The position numbers and the translations under genes were made by a program. Shown one piece after another: positions 23,162 through 33,207 of a stretch of 64,000 nt of DNA; position 1 is the stretch's first letter; the number at the start of each line of letters is the position of its first letter. The stretch covers positions 128,100,001 through 128,164,000 of the forward strand of contig JAZHRO010000036.1 of assembly GCA_037157565.1 (NCBI GenBank), in the 5' to 3' direction. This DNA comes from Thalassia testudinum. Lineage: Eukaryota; Streptophyta; Magnoliopsida; Alismatales; Hydrocharitaceae. The notes beneath the pieces were generated by a model. That model made no database searches, was not told where the DNA came from, and was given only the letters and a program-made list of their open reading frames with translations.

Positions 23162-24288
23162 ATGAATTACTGTTATAGCTGTTCAGTCGTCATGGGTGCC
23201 GGGCGCCCGAAACAGCCGATCAGGCATTACCTTTGATCCGATTATGAGCATTCTGATATGAGCATATCTGAGCATAGTATATCTGTGGGGGTCGGGGGCC
23301 CGAGAAGCCTGTGCGCGTGGGGCTGAGGCCCTGTGCTGAATTAAGAAAGAAAAACGTAATTAAGCGGCCTAATGAGAATTAGGGTGCGCCTAGTAGAGGT
23401 TTGGTCCCACCCTCTGGGTGCTGTGTATCCCTCGAAAAGCGAGCCCGCAAATTATACACATTTTTAACTGCTTAAAGCGAACTAATGACGGTTGATTAAT
23501 CACCTTTACGCCACTGTATCTGAAACTTGAAAATGCAGAAGTATAACAAAGGAAGAATGTCTGAAGAAGATGTGTGTTAAGTAAGAGAGAGAGACAGAAG
23601 ATGTACATACGTAAATACAAATACAAGAAAAAGATAAATATATATGTATACGTAGTATTGCCAATTATTTGTATAAATAAACCCATATATTTACTAACAG
23701 AATAAAATGTCACCATATACGTTGCTACAGACCTCAGTTTTCCTCTTTAGGTTTGTATATAGTGTTTTCTGAGATCTAGCGACGCTTTTGTCTGTCATTA
23801 AAACTACTGTATGTGTTACTGTAGATATCAGACTAGTAAGTTAAGTTAATATACTATGTAATCTTAGTCTATTGTGTACTTTCATGTAAGTATTAATATT
23901 ATAACTTGTAAAGACATAGTTTATAGTATAGTAATAAATTGTTTGGTGCTTGTTTATAGTTAGTTTTTGCAAGCATTACAATTGATTCTTATTAAGTAGA
24001 TAAACAATGTCCACATTCATTCATTCTTTAAAAAGATATAAAGCTTCCTTTTTTGGAATTAGAGGATAATTTTGAGATCAAAGAGCGATGTAATTCAATA
24101 AATTGCCTCCCAGTGAACGACCTGGAACAAAACCAGTAAAAATTAGATAAGTAAATAATAATAATGGTTGTAATGACTGGTACTCCATACACCTCACCAC
24201 AATGACACTCATGATATTTCAAATCACAACATACTACAACAATCATTATCACATCACATCATAACAAACACATTTGTATTATTATTTT

Positions 24289-24305
24289 TGACGCTGTTGC
24301 CGGGG
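24289..24305 (+). other. Primer-binding site of W (tRNA-Asp)
   Basis: TGACGCTGTTGCCGGGG differs at two positions from the tRNA-Asp complement. It is followed by AGGCAACGC, as in X. Confidence 0.8.
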
Positions 24306-25502
24306 AGGCAACGCTCTTTATGCCAAAATTACCCTTTAATTCTTTTGTATATAGAAATTCTTCATTTCATTTAAATTCATTGATTGTAATTGCTTTCTTC
24401 CATTGATTTATTTGTGTATACATTCTTTGATTCTTTTACTAATCACTTGTTATTTTCCACAACACTTGAGGAGGAGGAAAAGCAGTATCATCATCCAGGT
24501 AGAGGTCGTCTTCCTGGTGGATTCGTTGTGCTCCTGACCCGTCTTCCTGGTGGAGTTTGCCCTCGGAGTAGCTGTAGGATTAGTAATAATAGTAGTTTAG
24601 TTTAGATAGTTTTAGGTATATTAATTAGGATAAATTGTTAGTCATAAGTTGTGGGAGCCTGTTCTCACACATTTATTGTAATAATTGTGGACTATCTGGA
24701 CTTTTATTTTCTACTTCTCCCTCATCGATATAGTTTTTCTGTTGCGATTTTCCGAATCGATTTCTTTCCTTGTTTTTGCTTGTTGCAGATAAAAAAATAA
24801 AAAATCAAAAATCAAAAAGATCTCATCCTTATCTAGCAGCAACATAACCTTAGGCATCTATCTTAGGTTGCATATTTTTCTGCTAGATTTTAATTCAAGT
24901 CAAATCTGCATATAGAAGATTGCTGGAGTCAGGTATGCATTCCTTACCTTACTCTAACTCCTGTCATCATTGCATTTGACTTAAAATTAAGAAGACCATC
25001 TCTTGTACTGAACTGAGTAACAAGTGAAACGAGCAGCATAGAAATCATATTATAATCACTTGAATTAAGTCAAAAAGGAGATATTAACTTTGGGTGAAAC
25101 CATGATTGAGATTTTCATCGCCTTGTGTTGAATGTTATCGTGCACACAGCACGATCACTTAAGGCCACAACACACGGGTTTCTACCTCATCTTTTTCTGC
25201 AACCACAGGATCTGGATTCGCACGCTAAGTCTTATCCAGATTTCCAGTGGATTTTAGAGGTCTGAACATCGCTAGGTTTATCTTAGGATACGTATAATTG
25301 TTTGAAACAATTGCTTGCGTACAACATCATTTTGCGTAGCAACCTCTAGGAAAAAAATTTTTTCCGATTTATCTCGCTTGATTGGTCTTCTAAATGAATT
25401 GAGATTTAATTAGGATTTTTCCGCTTTCTGTGAACGTGGTTAAAATTTTTCCCATTGAGTTGGAACGAGTTGTAGTAAACGTGTTTTCAAAAACCAACTC
25501 AA
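24306..25502 (+). other. Untranslated leader of element W
   Basis: A 1.2-kb stretch without a coding frame. It holds short A-rich runs near 24790 and nothing else that I recognise. Confidence 0.6.
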
Positions 25503-27345
25503 TGGAAGGTAGGAGATCCCAAAACCCAGAACTTATACTCCCCTTGGGTACTGCTACCAAGCTACTGCATCTTCTTCTTTGCCTTCCACTTCTAATCCCT
25601 TACCTCCCGTGTCTCAAAATCCTATTCACAATCCCATTCACCAAGAGGATGATCTTGAGTCGTCACAATTCGAGGATTTTGAAGAACTTCCTCCAGACTT
25701 AGTTGCACATCCTCCACCACAGCAACCACCTATCCCTAGGTTCCAACCTCCACCTTATCCTAATTATCCTAATCCACCCCCGGAGAGAGGACCTATGCCT
25801 CATCTTCAGCACCTTTTCGACACACAACTACAAATGAATACCCTAACCTAACAGGTGCAACAGCTTGCTCAAGCTGTAAATCTTTTAGCTAACCCCCAAC
25901 CACAACCACTTCAACCTAGAAATCCCCAGGCACCACCCCAACCCCGTAGACCTCAACTACGGGATTATTATAATCTCGCAGTTGCCCAACCAATGCTTGT
26001 GGTACGTTATCCCAATGGGGGTCATGCTACTGAACTGAAGCCAAACATTATAGCACTCATTCCTCACTTCCATGGACTTGCTTTTGAGGACCCTTTTCAG
26101 TATTTAGAGGAGCTGAAAAATCTTGCCCAAACTTTGGGTCCGCAAGGACATGATCAGCACACGCTTTTAATGAAAATGTTCTCCTTTTCATTGAAAGATA
26201 AGGCAGCCTTTTGGTTTCGAACACTTGCACGGACTACACCTATAGATTCCTGGGCTTCTTTAGAACATGAGTTCTTAAAGAAGTACTTTCCTGTAGGCCG
26301 CACTAACGCCTTAAGGCGTGCCATCACTACATTCACTCAGAATTCAGGTGAACCAATGCACGAGGCTTGGGAGAGATTCCACGAGCTTCTGAGAAAATGT
26401 CCCCACCATGGTGTCCCACACTGGTAATAGGTCCAGATCTTCTACCATGGGCTCCATGATGACACACGAAATTTCGTAGATGCCGCTTGTGGAGGTAATT
26501 TCCTATGTCGGGACGAGGACTCAGCCTTTGAGCTCTTTGAAGGCATGGCCGAAAACTCTATTAATAATGCTTCAATGAGCATGTTTAATAGAAAGTCCTC
26601 ACATTCCCACTCACACACTGGGGTACACGAAGCCCAATCCAGTAGCAAAGACTTAGAGATAGTGGCTAGTCAACTGGATAAAGTGGGCTTAATCGAGAAG
26701 AAAGTAGATGAAGTATGGAAATTTCTCTCAAAACCATCCTCTTCTTCTCAGTCACCAGCACCAACCACTTCTTCTCAGTTTCCCACGGGGAGGGAAACTG
26801 TGAATAACCTTTCTGTGACACAAACTGCATTACCGGATTTTCCATTTCCATATCCTTCACCGGTTGGAGGAACCTTTGTTCCTCCCTACACTGACTTCCC
26901 TACACCTTCTAGAGTTTCGGAGGAGCTCCATGCCATTCATAATGACCCTTTCGCACAAACCTACAACCTTGGATGGAGCAATCATCGAAATTTCTCGTGG
27001 TCGGGAAATTCCTAGAGACCTCCTTTTCAACAACCTTCTGCACCACCACTGCACAACCCGATCCGAGCACCACCTCCACAATCACACGGATATCCACCGC
27101 GTGCCTACCAGCAACCCCAACCCAGGCCCACCCAATACTCTCAATTTGGGCTTACACGAGATGACCAGTTGGGGTCTATCATGAAAGCTCTTGCTGATAT
27201 GCAACAACAGAATATTGCTATGCAGCAGAAACAGGACGCGGCCTTAGCTGAGATGAGAGCCCAGCTATCACACTTGATGGAGTCCCATCAACCACATTCA
27301 CTCCTATCTCAAGCACAACCCAACCCTAGGAACATACCTGCTTAA
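25503..27345 (+). pseudogene. gag of element W (broken)
   Basis: It probably starts at 25503 (MEGRRSQNPE) and shifts frame before 25579 (PSTSNPLPPVSQNP). A proline-rich N-terminal part is followed by the capsid-like core ELKPNIIALIPHFHG, FSFSLKDKAAFWFRTLAR, FLKKYFPVGRTNALRRAI and LLRKCPHHGVPHW (26020-26425). Next come the coiled stretch LDKVGLIEKKVDEVW (about 26670-26715), YNLGWSNHRNFSWSGN (about 26963-27010) and a Gln-rich tail. Stops lie at 25849, 26425 and 27013. The frame closes at 27343. It matches X Gag in order and motifs. Confidence 0.87.
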
Positions 27346-27428
27346 AGGTATGTCCAACCTAGACCAGCAATGCAAGACCAAACACATGTCATTTCACAAC
27401 CTTTGCACAACACTGAATTCTTTACTGA

Positions 27429-27641
27429 CTCAAATTAAGATCAAAATGGACTGGACCTTTTCAGATCTTAAGAATATTTGACAATGGAGCCGTTGAGATC
27501 ACTGAAATTGACAAATCTGAACCTTTTACTGTAAATGGACAAAGACTGAAACCTTTCATTGTGCCGCATGATCTCAGACTTGTCAATTCTACCATTTTGC
27601 TCCTACATTTTGAATTACCATGCAAGTTTTCTCCTAGCTGA
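27429..27641 (+). pseudogene. Integrase C-terminal tail of element W
   Basis: LKLRSKWTGPFQILRIF, then GAVEITEIDKSEPF and VNGQRLKPFI, is the GPY/F-type end of gypsy integrase. It is open for 71 codons to TGA at 27639. It lies only about 85 bases after gag, so all of protease, reverse transcriptase, RNase H and the integrase core is gone. In X the joint is further upstream in integrase, so the two deletions are not identical. Confidence 0.87.
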
Positions 27642-29274
27642 AGGCATTCAACTTAGCAAAAACATACCCTTGTATATAGTTGTTTTTCACCTTTCTTACT
27701 CTTGCCTTTATTTGTATATAGTGTCTACCCTTGCATTTTGAGCATACTTTCATTGACACACATGTCATGCATTTCACTTCCTAGCTCGACTGTTCACTCT
27801 GATCCTAGATCAGACTTAAAATCGTCCGCACAGAGATTTTATCTCCTCATTCCGACTTCCTTCCATCACCCAGATAGTGAAAAGCAGAGCATGCATTTGC
27901 ATCCACCCTATTCATTCAATGAGGACATTGCAACATTTAAGCTTGGGGGGGTATAAATGGTGAACCATTTAAATTGAAATGCAATTGTAGACACACCTAT
28001 AGTACCTATAGTATTATCAAACAAAATATATACTTAAAAAAATTGAAAATTTTGAAAAATTTTTGAAAAAATTACAAAGCTAAAAATACAAAAAAAATAA
28101 CAAATTACAAAAATTCCAAAAATACAATAAGGGACATGTACTCTATTGTCAAGGAAGGACATTAATTTCAAGAAGGGAGAGAGAAAAAGATAAAAGATAA
28201 GTGTTTAACTATGATCTTCTAGCTGAAAATAAAAATTAGAATAAGTGTCTATGGACATGCAACCATTACTGTTTTGACCTGTCGGGCCATAAGAGCTTGA
28301 TACAAGCTTGGGCTTAATACACTTCGAGCCTTGACAAGATAGACCACAGTCTCTCCTAACCTTAGGACATATTCTTGTACCTGAGTCACCAGTACAGGAT
28401 TCGTTGGTTTGCTTTGACTTAGGAGTCTAAGTAACCTTGTCTTACACTACACAATGTCAGGAAAGACCACTTGAACCTAAACCTCAACTCTTGTGTTCAT
28501 TAGGGAAGGTGGAGTCCTTACCTGTGCGTGCAGGTAGACTCTTTGTCCTAATCTTTAGTCTTGTGTCTAGGAGAAACTCTTTCCACAAAAAATTTTTTTT
28601 CACCCACCAAATACAGTGCGCTCTACCAAATAAGTTCTGGAGACATACTGTTCAAAAAAAAAAAAAGTCAACTATGTTTTTTCAAAAATCTGGAAATACT
28701 CCTGTTCCACCAAAAATGTTTTTGGGGTTCAAAACAAATACCCTGTTTGTCCACCAAAAAAATTCTTCTCTGAGTCACAAACACAATAAGGGTTGGGTTT
28801 GAATACCATCAATTCTTGAGAGTCATCCAAAAACATGAGCTGAAGTTAGGATCAACCTGGACTTAAAATGAAGTGAAACCCCGAAAGTGAGCTTTAGAAT
28901 TCACTTGGTTAGTCCTGACTTATCACAAAGCACAGCCATAACCTCATAGCATTCTGAGTCTCTGTAAAACCCCCTGAGTCCTGGAATTCGACTTTAGGTT
29001 TAAATATCAAGAGTTCTTGTTGGTTGAGAGATGGTCTATGTCATTTAAGCCTCGAGTTCTGGTAGGTTATCTTCAGTAATAAGGTTCTCACAATGTCCAA
29101 AAACACAGTTGGTTTATTGAAAAATCTTTCAGCCTGAAGATCATCATCAAACACTTAAAAATTTTTGAAAGAAGAAAAAGATATCTCGACACACTTACCT
29201 TGCTGATACTTAAATTACCTTATACTTCAACAGATTGTTTGCTAAGGGACTAACAAAACGTAAGCATGGGGGTA
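27642..29274 (+). other. 3' untranslated region of element W with two purine tracts
   Basis: The first tract is at 27939-27953 (AAGCTTGGGGGGGTATAA region), after AATGAGGACATTG. The second is at 29262-29274 (AAGCATGGGGGTA), directly before TGATGAGTGG. Between them is AT-rich sequence with A-runs near 28030-28120 and no coding frame. The 121-codon frame at 28437-28802 has no recognisable motif. Confidence 0.7.
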
Positions 29275-29284
29275 TGATGAGTGG

Positions 29285-31658
29285 GACCCTGAATTAGGGT
29301 TGCAAACCCTAATTGCTAAGGGGTAATTGCAATTAAACTTAACCTAAGTTTAATTGAATGAGTGTGAACCTAATTGAGAGTGAAATAACTCAATTAGGTT
29401 GGGTTTAGGTCAATTGGACTCTCACTAAGTCCAATTGAACTTGTGTGGGTTGAGATCTGAGCTCAATTGGACTCAATGTGTCCAATTGGCTTAGGTGATG
29501 GTAATTGACTTTGATGTAAGTCAATTGGGTTTGGTGAGGACCTAATTAGGTCCTTAGGTAGGCTTAGAGGTGATGTACTAGGATTAGGACACCTTAATTT
29601 AGGTTCCTATGGGGTTGGGATTAGGTCTAGGGAGCTAGAGATCCAAGATCAAGGCTTGGATCTCAAAATAGGGACTGGAGACCAGTTCCAGACGTCCAAA
29701 AAATGATCAGACAACTTATACTCAAAAATCAGAAGTCCAGACTTCAGTTCTGGACGTCCAATTTTAGTCAGGGGGAATTCTAGGTTCTATTTTGGATATT
29801 CTGCGGAAATTGGATGTCTGACAAAGTGTCTGGATGTCCAATAACACTGCAGAAGTGGGTTTAAGGTGTGCGGGAGTTGGCTAAGGGTTCTGAACATCCT
29901 ATAACTTATCTGGACGTCCAGATAGAGGTTGGAATTAGGCTTTTAAGGTTTCCTAGGGTTCGGTGACCTAATCTAAGGGTGGCTAAGGCTTGGGGAAGTC
30001 TCTAGGCTATCCTAGGACTAGGATGGACCCAAGTTCTTCACATTTTATTGCTTTATCCCTTCTTAATAGAGTAGCATACCTTAACTCTCTTACATTATTA
30101 TTTACTACATTTAATCTAAATCTTCTGCTCCAGCTGTGTTGCAACCCCAGTTATTCTTTATTCTTCCGATCCAGCTTTAGATCCAGATTTAGATCTAGCT
30201 TTTGATCAACTTATTATCTGCAATTGACATAATACACCTAATCAATACATTATAGCATTATTTTATGCATAGCTAAAATAAAGTAGTAAGGATGTAAATG
30301 ATGCTTATGCATGCGTGAACTTCCCTAACTTATGCTAAGTCCTAGCTTAATTTAGGTCAATTAAGACCTATGATTGTTGTGCAATCGTATACCAATATAC
30401 ATGACGGTTAAACAATCGTTGTTTATGGTTCGCGTGGAAAATCTCCACTCCGAAATAATGTCATACATGACGGTTAGCGCAACTGTTGTGTACCTATACC
30501 AAATGACAGTTTGTAATATAACCGTCGTTTCTCACGATACACGACGGTTAGGGAAATCATCGTATACTTTTCGTGCGATATGTAAATAAGGGCATAGAAG
30601 ATGGTTGGAGATCAGTCGTTAATTATTAGCAAATGACGGTTGAAATCAAAACAGTCATGTATACACTAACGCAGCACACTTTTACGATGACAGAATATAA
30701 TGGTTTTCACTTATTATGCAATGATTTTGAATTGTCGCAAGAAGCATTCATTCCTGTAGTGCCTGCTTATTTCTGGTCCAAAATAGAAACAAACCCACAT
30801 AAAATTAGACGTCCAAAATTTTATCTAGAAATCCTATGATAGTACCCCAGATGTCTGACCTAGAACCCTATTTTCGTCCAACAAAAATAGAAACTCTGAC
30901 CCTTTGGTATCGTATACCCAAATATATTGTCAGACATCGGCTAAGATGTTTGACTCAAAAATCAGACGTCTGATTCTACTGTCAGAATCATTATGAGCTT
31001 GTTTTGAGTTGGATTTTGTCCCAATGTGTTGAGATTTGCCTCCAATGGCTAGGAGCCCTCTCCCAAGCCTTCTTGAAGGATCTAACTTTTCCTATAAATA
31101 CCCCATAACCCCTCTTAGGCAATACACACCCTTGGAGAGATAATTTGCAAAGAAATTCTCTAAGCTTCACTTGTTCTTCTCCCATTGCTACCACTGCTGT
31201 GCTACATTCTTTCTTGGGGAAAATTAATACTCTAATTGTGCTTCATCCTTCATCATCAGGAAGTTCAACTCATCCTTAGTAGCTAAATTAAAGTATACAT
31301 ATTTTGGGGAGCTCTATAGGGTGATTTTATTTTCTACTTTTATATACTTGTTGTAGTTGGGTATCTAGCCTGTCGGATCCTCACCTCTTCATAGTGAAGG
31401 GAGAAACCTCTGTTTAGGGATCGGAGGTGAGAATTATAATTGAGGTACACTACCCTCATTTTTAGTAGTGTGGATAGTGGATTGATAACTTTTGTGATTG
31501 TAAATCCAAAGACAGGAATTGACTTAAGTGGTGGTTTTCACCCGATTTGGGTTTTCACTTAAAAACCTTGTGCCTCCATTTTTTGATTGAATTTTTATAT
31601 AGCAATTACTTTTCAATTTCACTATTCACCCTCCTCTAGTGTAATTTCATAACGAACA
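29285..31658 (+). repeat. Ty1/copia-type LTR 1 (5' limit uncertain)
   Basis: The right part (about 31080-31658) has TATAAATACCCC (about 31092). It also has blocks matching the copia solo LTR at 49523-51329, such as ACACTACCCTCAT, AGTAGTGTG, CTTAAGTGGTGGTTTT and TTCACTATTCACC. It may end at AACGAACA (31658). The left part has several GACGTCC and AGACGTCT copies (29690-29920, 30808, 30963). It carries the possible CACTA piece at 30374-30761. I could not place the 5' end, which may be anywhere from 29285 to about 29600. Confidence 0.6.
30374..30761 (+). mobile_element. Possible CACTA (En/Spm-like) 3' end fragment
   Basis: The stretch ends CATTCCTGTAGTG, i.e. CACTACAGGAATG on the minus strand, a typical CACTA terminus. 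It contains at least four copies of ATGACGGTTA-like units (about 30402, 30468, 30540, 30635), as in CACTA subterminal regions. No left terminus was found. It may be a non-autonomous or truncated copy. Confidence 0.45.
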
Positions 31659-33072
31659 TCTCTAGTGATATTCACTTTGTAAGGATGTGTGAACCACTTT
31701 TAGGTGAACTATTGTGTTTCTAAATCATGATTTGACGAGATAATGGGACTAAATTCATTGAATTGAACATAAACATGAGAGATTGAACCTAAATCCAAGT
31801 TATGAAGTACAAAACAAAATAACCATAATAACTAAGATTGTACCCAAACAAAAAAGAATTGGATTCATTCCTCAAACATCTTAATACATTAAGGTTAAAG
31901 ATATAATAAAGAACAACGGCTATGATATCACTTAAAAGAAACTTGAAAGCAAAAATTCAAATGCTTAATCCCTAGAGTGTTCTTGTCAATATCATTAATC
32001 AAACCAAAGCTACCTAAATCCATTGCATTTGAATCCTTTCAAGAAGGTATGTTGGATCCTTCAGGAGAGGCTTTAGCTTATTTGAAGACATCCTATGGAG
32101 TATTGCTTTCTTTTCTAGCCTTCAAGGAGGGGTTTTGATCCTCCAAAGAATGAGAGAGAACCTCCGAGGTCTATCTTTACAACATGGACTCCCAATAACT
32201 TTGATTTTGCTTCTATGATGGGATAGATAGCGATAGAACTCTCTCTCTCTTTCTCTTGGTGATCATAATCATATAGGTTGAAAATTTGCAATTCTTTCCA
32301 TCAAAAAATTCAAATTTACCAAAAGGTATCTAGACATTTTATCTCATAGTATAAGAGGTGTATTGTTAATTTGGTCTAACAACTTCAATGGATTACTTTA
32401 AAGACCAACTTAATGATAGCAAGTAATATATGAATTTTATGATAATGTATGTAGACCCACACACGATTCTAATAATTTTATCTCATTTTCAAGGTTGTAA
32501 CGATAATGTAGTGACTTTTATTCGAAAAGAACAAAGATTCTTGCTGGCGATGTGGGATTTCCCATAATAAGGTCCAATAAAATTCATATGGTCACGGTGG
32601 TGAGTTTTTATAGCATTCTTCTTCTTGGATGATTGATTTGCTTCAAGTATGCCATAGAGTAGCAACAAGTGGAATAAAGTTTAGTGGCGAAGCCCTTGAG
32701 ATGGCATCAACCGAGAGGCGATGGTGTGGTGTATGAGCATAGGCATGCAAGTGACACGTCAAGGTGTATGTTCCAGCAACAAGACGAACTGTGAGCTTAC
32801 ACCTTGGTGTACAACAATGAAGTCGAAGCAAGCAGCTACGATGAATGGAGAGTGACAAGGTGGTGACTTTCGCAAGATTCAAGATTGATGTTCCATCTAG
32901 TAGAACTAGTCGTGAGACCAAACAAGGCTCATTGTTTAATGCTGTAGTTAGTGGCTGATAGGTCTTTTGGGTAGATGAATGAAAAAAAAAATTTAAGAGG
33001 AATGAGAAGAAAATAAAAATTAGGAGAGGAATTGGACATATGTTTACTTTGGATGAAAAACAAAAATTAAAT
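31659..33072. other. Gene-free AT-rich sequence
   Basis: No open frame with recognisable motifs and no repeat that I could assign. A USE-TATA module is at 32515-32559 (minus). Confidence 0.5.
32515..32559 (-). promoter_or_regulatory. USE-TATA module outside known LTRs
   Basis: The minus strand reads ATCCCACATCG, an exact RTCCCACATCG match, then 25 bases, then AATAAAAG. It could mark an unrecognised LTR or a small RNA gene. The sequence just after the box shows no obvious snRNA. Confidence 0.5.
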
Positions 33073-33207
33073 TAGGTGTTTTGAAGAAATTTTAAATTCT
33101 AAAATGACTGAAAATCGATCTGTGTGGAGGCAAAGAATCCATATAGTTGACCCTACTTAGTGTGGGAAAAGAATTGGTTGTTGTTGTTGTAGGTATTTTG
33201 AAGAAAT
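33073..33207 (+). mobile_element. 5'-truncated RTE-type LINE tail with target duplication
   Basis: A body of about 100 bases (33091-33190) ends AATCCATATAGTTGACCC, CTACTTAGTGTGGGA and GGTTGTTGTTGTTGT. This resembles the 3' tail of plant RTE LINEs (GTAGCCGACCCCACTTAGTGGGA and TTG repeats). It is bounded by AGGTGTTTTGAAGAAAT (33074-33090) and AGGTATTTTGAAGAAAT (33191-33207), a 17-base duplication with one difference. No coding part remains. Confidence 0.7.

Larger units (their letters stand above)
19913..24287 (+). repeat. 5' LTR of element W (4.4 kb)
   Basis: It starts TGATGAGTGGCTACTCATCA. The right end is close to the primer site at 24289, but the exact terminus is uncertain (24270-24287). 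It matches the minus-strand LTR 41256-45330 in two blocks. One is GTGTATCC with the surrounding GGGTGGGA/TCCCACCC area (23385-23460 here, 42110-42200 there). The other is CCTCCCAGTGAACGACCTGG (24107-24126). Contents include hairpins at 20779-20807, 22028-22063 and 23104-23130, a TA-rich block at 22200-22510 and a USE-TATA module at 23120-23161. No gene is seen in these 4.4 kb. Confidence 0.75.
19913..29284 (+). mobile_element. Element W: gag plus integrase-tail gypsy element
   Basis: The order is 5' LTR (to about 24287), tRNA-Asp primer site, leader, gag, a 71-codon integrase tail, 3' region with two purine tracts, and the first about 10 bases of a 3' LTR (TGATGAGTGG). Protease, reverse transcriptase, RNase H and most of integrase are missing, as in X. 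The 3' LTR is not recognisable beyond 29284, where copia-like LTR sequence follows. A solo LTR of the same family lies at 41256-45330. Confidence 0.8.

Noticed and set aside
24306..25502. Possible tRNA or snRNA gene downstream of the W primer site
   Set aside because: The GCCGGGGAGGC stretch is the primer-binding site complement only; no cloverleaf or snRNA sequence follows.
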